A stretch of 64,000 nt of DNA from Bacteroidetes bacterium UBA1947 (GTDB lineage: Bacteria; Bacteroidota; Bacteroidia; Chitinophagales; Chitinophagaceae). Shown one piece after another: positions 51,914 through 59,875 of this stretch. The position numbers were made by a program, and so were the translations under genes. How positions within the stretch are numbered: the stretch's first letter is position 1; the number at the start of each line of letters is the position of its first letter. The notes below the pieces were generated by a model. It saw only the letters and a program-made list of their open reading frames with translations, had not been told where the DNA came from and did not search any database. The DNA is taken from the NCBI GenBank assembly GCA_002336915.1, contig DDET01000038.1, forward strand, positions 91,182 to 155,181. The letters run 5' to 3'.

Positions 51914-53275
51914 TTACTTCTCTTTCAACATAGGTATATTCTGCCCGGCCTGTTTCAGGGTAAGCTGGCTGCCATCTGCTAAGAAAACCAAAGTAATACC
52001 TGCAGCGTCAAATTTAAATTCAGTATCGCTTACTGCATCCAGCGGGAATGCCGACTGACCGGTCGCCTGGGCAGTAAGCTGGCCGTTCTCGATTTTTACC
52101 ATCAGTTTCAAAGGGAAGCCTTCTTTTGCGTAGCTCCCTTCGTATTTTTTCAGCAGTTCGGGATTAACCGCTACAGCCTTGAATGACGGGATCTGGTAGT
52201 GTTTATGATAATAGATGCTCAGTATACCTATCAGGATATCATTCATTGTATAGTTCATCCCGTTAGCACAGAATGCAACTGTTAAGCTGTCTTCCGGAAA
52301 ATAGGAGAGGGCAGATGAGAAACCATCTATTCCCCCGGTATGCCCATAGCCTATTTTGCTGTAAAACGGGGTTTGGAATATACCCTTGCCAAAACCGTCC
52401 TGCATCTTCGTCATGGCTTCCAACGATTTTTTGCTGACGATTTTATATTTGAACAAGGAATTGATGAATGTGTTCAGGTCATTAGTTGTGGAAACTATAG
52501 AGCCTGCGCCCCCGGGTATGCTCATATCCGTTTCTTCTTCTTTCTGCCATGAGTTGTTGTAAAATCCATATGAATAACATTCGCCCTTATCTATCGATAT
52601 TTTTCCCCCATAATAAGTATTCTTCAAGCCTATTTTATTACAGATGCGCGACTGCAAGTTTTTTGCATAATCTTTACCGGTGATCTTTTCAATGATATAG
52701 CCTAGCAGTACAAAGTTGGAGTTGCTGTATTCGGCTTTTTCGCCTGGGGCAAATTCAGGCTTGCTCTTCTTTAACAGTGATATGATGTAATCGTGTGTTT
52801 GCGGCCTTGTATAGTAAGTTGTATAAAAGCTGTCCGTGAAGTTGTGTATCCCGCTGTGGTGGCTTAGTAGTTGGTCGATGCTGATCTTTGCAGCATTGGG
52901 TATTTGCGGATAGTATTTGGATAGCTTCGTTGCCCCGGTAAGCTTATGTTCTTCTATCAGTTGAAAGATCATAGCTGTTGTGAACATTTTGGATATGGAG
53001 CCGATCCTGTACCTGGTGTTTGCCTCAGCAGGCTTTTTATTTTCCACATCGGCATAGCCGAACGCCTTGTTGTATATTGGCATCCCTGCCTTGGCCAGCG
53101 TTACACAGCCCATAAATTTATTGTTGCTCGCCAGCACGTTCATCAGGCTGTCCAGCCTGGCTTCGTCCAATACTATTTGTGCTTTTACGGAATTGGTTGC
53201 CAGGAAAATGAGCAATGAGCCGGCTGCCAGTCGACTACATTTTCTTGTTATGCGGTTGAGCGATTTCATGCTCAA
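51914..53275 (-). CDS. Serine hydrolase of the beta-lactamase/class C PBP family
   Basis: The 453-residue protein has a signal peptide (LAAGSLLIFLATNSVKAQ). The class C-like fold shows the nucleophile motif IGSISKMFTTAM (SxxK near 93-96), YSNSNFVLLGYI as YxN, and GYGHTGGIDGFSSALSYF as HTG. Such enzymes are esterases, D-aminopeptidases or low-molecular-weight PBPs; beta-lactam hydrolysis is not implied. A small lipocalin-like C-terminal domain follows (about 365-453). The start is at 53275 or the ATG at 53269. Confidence 0.88.
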   Translation of the reverse strand: MSMKSLNRITRKCSRLAAGSLLIFLATNSVKAQIVLDEARLDSLMNVLASNNKFMGCVTLAKAGMPIYNKAFGYADVENKKPAEANTRYRIGSISKMFTTAMIFQLIEEHKLTGATKLSKYYPQIPNAAKISIDQLLSHHSGIHNFTDSFYTTYYTRPQTHDYIISLLKKSKPEFAPGEKAEYSNSNFVLLGYIIEKITGKDYAKNLQSRICNKIGLKNTYYGGKISIDKGECYSYGFYNNSWQKEEETDMSIPGGAGSIVSTTNDLNTFINSLFKYKIVSKKSLEAMTKMQDGFGKGIFQTPFYSKIGYGHTGGIDGFSSALSYFPEDSLTVAFCANGMNYTMNDILIGILSIYYHKHYQIPSFKAVAVNPELLKKYEGSYAKEGFPLKLMVKIENGQLTAQATGQSAFPLDAVSDTEFKFDAAGITLVFLADGSQLTLKQAGQNIPMLKEK

Positions 53276-53335
53276 ATGTAGTAATTAAGGCCTGCATGTG
53301 AAAGGGGAGAAGTAGTGGGATGTTCACTGCTTCAT

Positions 53336-53371
53336 AAAAAGGCGCCCTTCATAATGAAGAGCGCTTTTTTT
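53336..53371. terminator. Hairpin terminator between serine hydrolase and HR-rich protein
   Basis: GCGC-c-CTTCAT and ATGAAG-a-GCGC form a stem with a single mismatch; T runs lie on the plus side (seven T) and on the minus side (five T). It follows the stop of the small His/Arg-rich gene on the minus strand. Confidence 0.65.
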
Positions 53372-53387
53372 ACTGCTTTAATTATAT

Positions 53388-53651
53388 CTAGCGCCTGTAA
53401 TGCCTGCTTTCCCTGTGATGCATGCGGCGCATATGATGCCTGCGTACCGGCTCATGGCGGTGTCGTCTCCCGTGCATACGGTGCCACCTGTGGCGGCCTT
53501 GCTGGAAGACGCGTGCTTTATCCGGTCGCGGTATCACGGCAATTTTACTATTGCCGCTTTTAACTTTTTTAATTTCTCCTGCCTTGCTGCTGCCTGCTCC
53601 TGCAATTGTGAAGAGGGCTATAAACAGCATAACTATGACCCTTATTTTCAT
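53388..53651 (-). CDS. Small secreted His/Arg-rich protein
   Basis: The 87-residue product begins with a signal peptide (MKIRVIVMLFIALFTIAGAGSSKA). After a short hydrophilic region, the C-terminal half is almost only His and Arg (HRWHRMHGRRHRHEPVRRHH and on, ending HYRR). Such a chain could bind metals or nucleic acid or anionic polymer; no family is recognised. It is followed by a hairpin terminator and precedes no other gene in its direction. Plus-strand frames over it are shadows. Confidence 0.55.
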   Translation of the reverse strand: MKIRVIVMLFIALFTIAGAGSSKAGEIKKVKSGNSKIAVIPRPDKARVFQQGRHRWHRMHGRRHRHEPVRRHHMRRMHHRESRHYRR

Positions 53652-53731
53652 AAACTGTTTTATTTTACTATTAAATAATGATGAGATTTTACTAAAATTA
53701 AGACTTTAATGCCATACTAAAAAAACGAGAT

Positions 53732-54070
53732 TTATCGCCAGTCGCGCCTATTGCAGTTATTGTACCTCCGGCCGCGATATTCATTTCTGCAGCCCCGGCC
53801 GCGATACTCGTTCCTGTAGCCACGGCCCCGGTCATTATCATATCCACGCCTTCCATAATTACCTCTTTCATTCCTGTAGTACCTGCTATCATTATAGCCG
53901 TTCCCATACCCGTTATAGCCACCTCCGTTGCCACCACGCACACTCAGCTGTCCGCCCCCGGGCAATGGCGCCGTTACATGGACACGCGTCCGCTGCGCCT
54001 CTGCTTTCGTCTGTATCCCAATTGTGCTGAGTGCTATCATGGCCACTGCTACTATCATTTTACTTTTCAT
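53732..54070 (-). CDS. Small secreted Arg/Gly-rich protein
   Basis: The start at 54070 gives 112 residues with signal peptide MKSKMIVAVAMIALSTIGIQ. The mature part begins AQRTRVHVTAPLPGGGQLSV and continues with Gly/Asn/Tyr/Arg-rich repeats (GYGNGYNDSRYYRNERGNYG, then NEYRGRG units), with a cysteine pair. This looks like a low-complexity RNA-, DNA- or polymer-binding surface protein, with no family named. An earlier frame start at 54154 gives no signal. The region upstream has two AATCCAAATG copies 26 bp apart. Confidence 0.55.
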   Translation of the reverse strand: MKSKMIVAVAMIALSTIGIQTKAEAQRTRVHVTAPLPGGGQLSVRGGNGGGYNGYGNGYNDSRYYRNERGNYGRRGYDNDRGRGYRNEYRGRGCRNEYRGRRYNNCNRRDWR

Positions 54071-54157
54071 GCTATTTCGTTTTAGATAAGGCATGTAATC
54101 CAAATGCCTTGCCAAAGTCGAAAATCCAAATGTTAAAGTAATGTTGACCGGCACGTA

Positions 54158-56065
54158 TTATGCGCCCAGCTTGCCGAGTACCTTTATCATATCGATGCCT
54201 TTGCCCAGCACCGGTGCAAACAGATCGCCCTTTTTTTCCAGCCTTTTTAGTGTATTAGTGATATTGAAGTCGATCGGGTTCAGCCCTTTCTTCACTTCCT
54301 TCCAGTCGAGCGGAGTAGAGACAGGAGCATGTGGTTTAGGTCGCAGGCTATAGGCACAGGATAGTGTTTGCCCCGGCCGGTTCTGCAGGTAATCAATATA
54401 TATCATGTCTTTACCTCTTTTGCTCAGCGAGCGCTCAAGGCTTGTGAAATCTGGCAGTTGTTCCTGCGTGAGCATAGCTATTGTGTGGGCAAAATCACGT
54501 GCCTGCTCATAGCTGTATTTTGCTGCAAGCGGTACGTATATATGCAGGCCTGTTGCTCCCGATGTTTTGCAATAGGAAGGACAGCCTCCTTTGTCGAAAA
54601 TTTGCTTCACGGTGTTTGCAACGTCAATTACCTGCTCAAAAGTATTTTTCTCTGAGGGGTCGATATCGATAACAAGGTAATCAGGACTGTCAGGTGCAGC
54701 CGTACGCGAGTTCCATGGGTTCAGCTCTATACAACCCAGGTTGGCAAGGTAGAGCAAGGTAGCCTTGTTATTGCACACTATATAATTGATATCCTTTTTC
54801 GCACTGTCCGAATACATCTTATAAGTATCGGCCCATTCGGGTGCTGCGTCGCCGGTATCTTTATGAAAGAAGCCTTCATCTTTTATTCCGTTGGGCGTTC
54901 TTCTCAATGATTCCGGCCTGTCTTTCAGGTATTTACCTATGTACTTGTAGACCTTGTTATAGTAGTCTATCATATCGCCTTTGGTATAGCCTTCCTCAGG
55001 CCAGTATATCTTGTCTACATGGGTAAGCGCTACTTTATTGCCGCTCACTGTTATTGCTTTGTCCATGGCTGCTTTTGAAGAATGAACATTTTGTTTCGTT
55101 TTTATGCTTTGCGCCTCTTCACTTATTTCCCGGGGCTCTTTGTCTACCCGTAAACCCATAAATACAGGATGCCTTCTCGTGCCACCTTGCGTTATTTCGC
55201 TGTATTTTATATTGCATACCAGCTCAGGCCGTAGCCAGGTCACTTTTCCATTCAATGGTACCTTGATACCGAACGGTGATTCATCCGTAACATACTCTTG
55301 CATCTGGCCGTAAAGATCTTTAAGCGTTTTACCATTAAAGCCCGTACCTGTATGCCCGATGTAAGTAAATTTACCTGATTTGTAAATGCCCAACACTAAT
55401 GCACCGAAATGTTTTCGCGAATTTCTCGGTTCGGTATAACCGGCAATGATCGCTTCCTCTGTTAACACCTGTTTTATCTTCAGCCAGTCTTCGCTTCGGG
55501 TGTTTTCATGGTATCGGCTATCGGCGCGTTTGGCAATCATTCCCTCGAGCCCTTGTTTTTTCATCAGGGCGAAAAATTCCTTCCCCTTCCCTTCTATATG
55601 GTCGCAATAACGGATGATATCATTTTCAGGCAATAAGCCTTTTAATATTTCTTTACGCTCCAGGAGTGTCTTGCTCTCTATACTCTTTCCTTTGACGTAT
55701 AAACAATCGAATACGTAGTAGCTAAGTGGTACATCACCGTTTTCATCGTACTGCTGTAGTAATTGAAAGTCGGGCATACCGTGCTCGTCCAATGCAACGA
55801 TCTCTCCATCGATTATTATTTTTTGTTTTATTTTTTTCAGCTGTTCGAATACTGCCGGGTATTTGTTTGAGAACGATAGTCCGTTTCTTGAATACAGCCT
55901 CGTGTCTTTCCCATTTATTTCGCCAACAGCCCTGTAGCCGTCCCACTTTATTTCAAATATCCATTTAGGATCGTCAAATGGTTTGTCCCGAAGCTTTGCC
56001 GTCATGGGCACAATAAAGTCCTTGAATTTATCGCCCGGGTTTCTGTCAGGCGCTGGCTGCGCCAT
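54158..56065 (-). CDS. ligD: DNA ligase D, ligase plus polymerase domains
   Basis: This 635-residue protein carries the ATP-dependent ligase domain first and the primase-like polymerase domain second. The ligase active site is EIKWDGYRA with K40 as nucleophile, followed by IDGEIVALDEHG and EGMIAKRADS. The polymerase part (about 345-620) begins at VALTHVDKIYWPEEGYTKGD and has the catalytic DIDPSE and the later GLHIYVPL. It lacks the phosphoesterase domain, which is encoded separately just upstream. Stop and start overlap as TAATG, so translation is coupled. It works with Ku in double-strand break joining. Confidence 0.94.
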   Translation of the reverse strand: MAQPAPDRNPGDKFKDFIVPMTAKLRDKPFDDPKWIFEIKWDGYRAVGEINGKDTRLYSRNGLSFSNKYPAVFEQLKKIKQKIIIDGEIVALDEHGMPDFQLLQQYDENGDVPLSYYVFDCLYVKGKSIESKTLLERKEILKGLLPENDIIRYCDHIEGKGKEFFALMKKQGLEGMIAKRADSRYHENTRSEDWLKIKQVLTEEAIIAGYTEPRNSRKHFGALVLGIYKSGKFTYIGHTGTGFNGKTLKDLYGQMQEYVTDESPFGIKVPLNGKVTWLRPELVCNIKYSEITQGGTRRHPVFMGLRVDKEPREISEEAQSIKTKQNVHSSKAAMDKAITVSGNKVALTHVDKIYWPEEGYTKGDMIDYYNKVYKYIGKYLKDRPESLRRTPNGIKDEGFFHKDTGDAAPEWADTYKMYSDSAKKDINYIVCNNKATLLYLANLGCIELNPWNSRTAAPDSPDYLVIDIDPSEKNTFEQVIDVANTVKQIFDKGGCPSYCKTSGATGLHIYVPLAAKYSYEQARDFAHTIAMLTQEQLPDFTSLERSLSKRGKDMIYIDYLQNRPGQTLSCAYSLRPKPHAPVSTPLDWKEVKKGLNPIDFNITNTLKRLEKKGDLFAPVLGKGIDMIKVLGKLGA

Positions 56066-56679
56066 TACTTTTTTTTTACCGCTTTCTTAGCGGGACTTGT
56101 TTTTCGAGCGGCATTTCGTTTTTCGGTATAGGCCAGCGAGCTTTTTTTAGCATAGTCTTCGCTGTTGTATTCTTCATCGGTAGCATACTTGTCACGGTGC
56201 TTAATGAGCAGCCAGCTTTTCTCATCTTTCTTTAGGTTCACAAGGGCAAAATCGCCTTTCAGCTTCCTGCCCTTCATCCTGAATTTTATACTGCCTTTAC
56301 GCATGTTTTGTGCAAATTCTTTCGCACTTATCACATTGCCTTCTTCATCTATCGGTTCGTAAGTGCCATGGTCCCATACATCTACATGCCCCGAGCCATA
56401 GTTGCCCTCAGGAATGTCACCTTCAAACGTTGCATAGTCAATAGGGTGGTCTTCCACCATCATAGCCAGGCGTTTATCTTTCGGGTTTAGCGATGGCCCC
56501 TTTGGGACTGCCCAGCTCTTCAGGGTGCCTCCCAGTTCGAGCCTGAAATCATAATGCAGGTGCGAGGCATGATGGCGTTGCACCACAAATATCAGCTTGC
56601 CGGTATCTTTTTTCTCTTTGCCTGCAGGTTCAGGTGTGTCCTTAAAGTTGCGTTTCTTCTTATAGGTGGCCAGGCTCAT
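56065..56679 (-). CDS. LigD-type 3'-phosphoesterase, separate protein
   Basis: The 204-residue protein matches the PE module of LigD, which removes 3' phosphates and ribonucleotides from DNA ends. The metal-binding motif RHHASHLHYDFRLELGG is near residues 35-51, followed by SWAVPKGPSLNPKDKRLAM, VEDHPIDYATFEGDIPEGNYG and DVWDHGTYEP. In many bacteria this module is fused in front of the ligase domain; here it is a separate gene joined by a TAATG overlap on both sides, between Ku and the ligase gene. The lysine-rich C-terminus may bind DNA. Confidence 0.92.
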   Translation of the reverse strand: MSLATYKKKRNFKDTPEPAGKEKKDTGKLIFVVQRHHASHLHYDFRLELGGTLKSWAVPKGPSLNPKDKRLAMMVEDHPIDYATFEGDIPEGNYGSGHVDVWDHGTYEPIDEEGNVISAKEFAQNMRKGSIKFRMKGRKLKGDFALVNLKKDEKSWLLIKHRDKYATDEEYNSEDYAKKSSLAYTEKRNAARKTSPAKKAVKKK

Positions 56680-57479
56680 TACGATGCTTTTTTATGTCTG
56701 GTGGTTGTTGTTTTTTTGGTTTCGAGGCTTTCTTTCAACTGCGCCATCAGGTCCTTCGATTTATTCTTCACTATCTTAAACTTGGGCTGAGCGATCGTCT
56801 TCCCCTTGGCTTTTTCTTTTATCAGTTTCATCAGTTCAGCATCGTAAGTGTCCTTATATTTAGCGATATTAAATTTCTTTGGCGTTAGTTGGTTGATCAG
56901 GGAGATCGCCATTTTCAGTTCGGCAGGTTTTACAGTTGTAGTTGCACTTGGTATGCTCAGATCTGCATGGCTGCGTATCTCTTCGGGAAAGCGGAGCTTC
57001 ACCAGTAGCAGCATATTATCTTCCGGCCGCAGCATGCAGAAATTTTCTTTGGTACGCATGACATACCTGCCTAATGCTACACGCCCGGTTTTTTTCAACG
57101 CTTCCCGCAACAATGCATATGCGTGCTCGCCGCCTTTCGATGGCTCCAGGTAATAAGGAGTCTCATAGTACATGGGGTCGATGGAGGCCTCGTCCGTAAA
57201 CTCTTCTATCTCTATCAGCTTACTTTTCTTCGGGCTGGCTTTTTCATAATCGTCTTCATCCAGGACTACGTATTTGTCATTGATCAGGAACCCCTTTACG
57301 ATGTCTTTCCAGGCTACCTCCTCGCCGGTATCTTTATTGATACGCGCATACCTTATACCTGCATGGTCATGCTTATCCAGCATATGCAAGTCCAGCGTAC
57401 TTTCTTCGGTTGCGCTGAATATCCGTATGGGAATATTTACAAGCCCAAAACCTATTGCCCCCGACCATATTGCACGCAT
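56679..57479 (-). CDS. ku: Ku DNA end-binding protein
   Basis: Ku forms a ring on DNA double-strand ends and recruits LigD. The start at 57479 (MRAIWSGAIGFGLVNIPIRIF) is the family start; a longer frame to 57533 runs into the inverted repeat. The 266 residues include GIRYARINKDTGEEVAWKDI, DEDDYEKASPKKSKLIEIEEF, YYLEPSKGGEHAYALLREAL and KAIRIKEFLLRF-like core strands. The C-terminal tail is Lys-rich (KKTTTTRHKKAS). It is the first gene of a ku-PE-ligD operon. A perfect 10-bp dyad lies 53-79 bp upstream. Confidence 0.95.
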   Translation of the reverse strand: MRAIWSGAIGFGLVNIPIRIFSATEESTLDLHMLDKHDHAGIRYARINKDTGEEVAWKDIVKGFLINDKYVVLDEDDYEKASPKKSKLIEIEEFTDEASIDPMYYETPYYLEPSKGGEHAYALLREALKKTGRVALGRYVMRTKENFCMLRPEDNMLLLVKLRFPEEIRSHADLSIPSATTTVKPAELKMAISLINQLTPKKFNIAKYKDTYDAELMKLIKEKAKGKTIAQPKFKIVKNKSKDLMAQLKESLETKKTTTTRHKKAS

Positions 57480-57531
57480 ATCGTTTATGTTTTTATTAAC
57501 GACTATAAAAAACATGCCGCTAGGCTGTTTC

Positions 57532-57557
57532 ATTATAAGATTAGGGTATCTTATAAT
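57532..57557. promoter_or_regulatory. Perfect 10-bp inverted repeat upstream of ku
   Basis: ATTATAAGAT-tagggt-ATCTTATAAT, 26 bp in all. It is AT-rich, has no T run and so looks like an operator rather than a terminator. On the minus strand TTGCAT, 18 bp and TATAAT overlap it, a layout close to a sigma70-type promoter. Binding protein unknown. Confidence 0.6.
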
Positions 57558-57609
57558 GCAATATTATTATTATGGTTGGTGAAAAAAGCTGATATTCATC
57601 AGCAGGTAC

Positions 57610-58683
57610 TTACTTTATCTGTTTCCTGAACAGGTAAAAGGCAAGCGTCCCGAATAGTATATTAGGTATCCAGGCTGCTACAGTGGGATTGAGCCCGGCT
57701 TTTGTAGAAAAGGTAGTGGAAAATTGCCCGGACATGATGTATACCGCACTTATTACTATGCCCAGTGCCAGGTGCAGGCCACTGCCCCCCCGTACCTTTC
57801 TGCTGGCTATACATGCGCCTATCATAGTTAGTATAAAACCGGCGAAGGGTTGGGCCGTTCTCCTGTCGCGCTCTACGTAGTAAATGTTGAGTGTTTCTCT
57901 TCCGCGAAGCTTCTCACGCGCTATATAGGTATTCAGTTCCGGCGTGGTTAATGCTTCTTTTATCGCATCGTCCTCGTCCAGGTCTTTAGGAGTAAAAGCA
58001 TATTGTTGCTCCATTTCACGTATGAACTGCATATCCTCATTGACGCCGTTCATTTTCCTGATAGTAACATCATAGAGCTTCCACACGTTCCTGAGGCTGT
58101 CATAGCTCACATGGTCGGCTGATAGTTTTTCTTTTAGCTGTGTACCATCTATTTTCTCCGCCGTAAATTTTGTCCCTGTATTCGTAGTATAGTCATAGCG
58201 TTGCATGAATACGAACAGTTCTTTTGAAAGTCTCAGGTGTATATTTTGGTCCGATACGATGGTGGCCAGGTGCACATACTTGTCCTCGAAAGCATTGCGT
58301 TGCCGGGTGGCATGGGGGACCACAAAGTGATTGGCAAATAAAGAGATCAGGCAAAGAAAACCGCCGCCTATCACATAGGGCCTCAAAAATCGCTGGAAGG
58401 AAGTGCCCGATGCCAATATGGCTATTATCTCTGAGCGGTAGGCCATCTTCGAGGTGAAGAAGATGGTGGCAATAAAGATGAACAGTGGGAACAGCAGGGC
58501 GAGTATGCCGGGAATGAAATTTTTGAAATAGTTCAGCACTGCCATTAGTGGCGGTTTGTGCTGGGCAAAGTCATCTACCTTTTCCGAATAGTCTATCACA
58601 CAGGCCACCACGGCAAATAGCATGATGGCAAATACGAATGTGCCAACAAATTTTTTAACTATGTACCAGTCCAGTTTCTTCAT
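57610..58683 (-). CDS. LptF/LptG family permease
   Basis: The 357-residue protein has the YjgP/YjgQ layout: three N-terminal membrane helices (KKFVGTFVFAIMLFAVVACVIDYSEKV, FIPGILALLFPLFIFIATIFFTSKM, IGGGFLCLISLFAN), a periplasmic beta domain (about 130-270) and three C-terminal helices. LptF/LptG pull lipopolysaccharide from the inner membrane with LptB. Which of the two it is cannot be told. It precedes ku on the same strand with about 130 bp between, but the intervening dyad suggests separate control. It follows tgt by 50 bp. Confidence 0.9.
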   Translation of the reverse strand: MKKLDWYIVKKFVGTFVFAIMLFAVVACVIDYSEKVDDFAQHKPPLMAVLNYFKNFIPGILALLFPLFIFIATIFFTSKMAYRSEIIAILASGTSFQRFLRPYVIGGGFLCLISLFANHFVVPHATRQRNAFEDKYVHLATIVSDQNIHLRLSKELFVFMQRYDYTTNTGTKFTAEKIDGTQLKEKLSADHVSYDSLRNVWKLYDVTIRKMNGVNEDMQFIREMEQQYAFTPKDLDEDDAIKEALTTPELNTYIAREKLRGRETLNIYYVERDRRTAQPFAGFILTMIGACIASRKVRGGSGLHLALGIVISAVYIMSGQFSTTFSTKAGLNPTVAAWIPNILFGTLAFYLFRKQIK

Positions 58684-58733
58684 TCGCCTGTAAAATATAA
58701 ATTAATAGTGAGAAGCTCCTTTAGGGGTTGAGG

Positions 58734-59864
58734 TTACAACCTTTGCTGCAAAACCGGTATCATTTCGTTTTTCCATTCTATATAGTCGCCTTTTACAATA
58801 TGCTCACGTGCCTGCCTTACCAGGTGCAGGTAAAAAGCAAGATTATGGATACTGGCTATCTGCAGGCCCAATACTTCGCCTGCTATGAACAAATGCCTCA
58901 GGTATGCCTTGGAGTAATAATTGCTCGTATGGCTGTTAAAACCCTCATCTATAACGCTGAAGTCGTTAGCCCATCTTTTGTTCTTGATGTTGATCACACC
59001 ATTGGTGGTGAATAGCATTCCGTTCCGGCCATTGCGGGTAGGCATTACGCAGTCAAACATATCCACGCCTAGTGCTATATTCTCCAATATGTTCCATGGC
59101 GTGCCCACGCCCATAAGGTAACGTGGTTTGTCCGCCGGCAGGTATTGGCAGCAAAGCGCACACATTTCATACATCAGCTCCTCCGGTTCGCCTACCGACA
59201 AGCCTCCTATGGCATTGCCGTCACACTCCATCGCGGCAGCAAATTCGGCTGAGGCTTGCCTCAGGTCTTTAAAGGTGCTGCCCTGCACAATAGGGAACAG
59301 TGTCTGCTCATACCCGTATTTTGGTTCGGTATCAGCCATATGCTGCACACAGCGTGTAAGCCACCGGTGCGTCAGCTCCATCGACTTTTGGGCATAGCTG
59401 TAGTCCGACGGGTAGGGGGGGCATTCATCAAATGCCATAATGATGTCTGCACCTATGCTGCGTTGTATCTCTATCACTCTTTCGGGTGTGAATAGGTGCC
59501 TCGATCCGTCTATGTGAGATTGGAACATAGCGCCTTCCTCATTTATCTTCCTGTTAGCAGCCAGCGAAAATACCTGGTATCCACCACTATCGGTAAGTAA
59601 TGGCCTGTCCCAGCCGTTGAATTTATGCAATCCGCCCGCTTGTTCCAGTACTTCCGTCCCCGGCCGCAGGTACAGGTGGTAGGTATTTCCCAGTATTATT
59701 TCTGCATTTATTTCTTCCTTAAGCTGCTTTTGTGTTACCGCCTTCACATTGCCCAGCGTACCCACAGGCATAAAGATGGGTGTCTCTATCTGCCCGTGTG
59801 CGGTACTTATCAAGCCTGCCCGGGCTTGCGATAATTTATCTTTTGCTAATAATTCAAAGGTCAT
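58734..59864 (-). CDS. tgt: tRNA-guanine transglycosylase (queuine/preQ1 type)
   Basis: Tgt swaps the wobble guanine of tRNAs for the queuosine precursor preQ1. The 376-residue barrel shows MPVGTLGNVKAVTQKQL, LLTDSGGYQVFSLAANRKIN with the catalytic Asp, FDECPPYPS, and CDGNAIGGLSVGEP. The usual zinc site CxCxxC before the final helix is absent: the region reads VIDEGFNSHTSNYYSKAYLRHLF. The cysteine-less form may be lineage-typical. It lies 50 bp upstream of the permease gene; the glycosyltransferase gene diverges from almost the same point. Confidence 0.95.
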   Translation of the reverse strand: MTFELLAKDKLSQARAGLISTAHGQIETPIFMPVGTLGNVKAVTQKQLKEEINAEIILGNTYHLYLRPGTEVLEQAGGLHKFNGWDRPLLTDSGGYQVFSLAANRKINEEGAMFQSHIDGSRHLFTPERVIEIQRSIGADIIMAFDECPPYPSDYSYAQKSMELTHRWLTRCVQHMADTEPKYGYEQTLFPIVQGSTFKDLRQASAEFAAAMECDGNAIGGLSVGEPEELMYEMCALCCQYLPADKPRYLMGVGTPWNILENIALGVDMFDCVMPTRNGRNGMLFTTNGVINIKNKRWANDFSVIDEGFNSHTSNYYSKAYLRHLFIAGEVLGLQIASIHNLAFYLHLVRQAREHIVKGDYIEWKNEMIPVLQQRL

Positions 59865-59875
59865 TGTCTTATTTT

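Noticed and set aside
51914..53275. Resistance-type class C beta-lactamase
   Set aside because: The motifs only show the wide serine hydrolase family; a C-terminal lipocalin-like domain is typical of esterase/peptidase members, and the blaI-like pair is far away.
57123..57629. 168-codon plus-strand frame across the ku start
   Set aside because: It is antisense to ku and the dyad, with no supporting signals.
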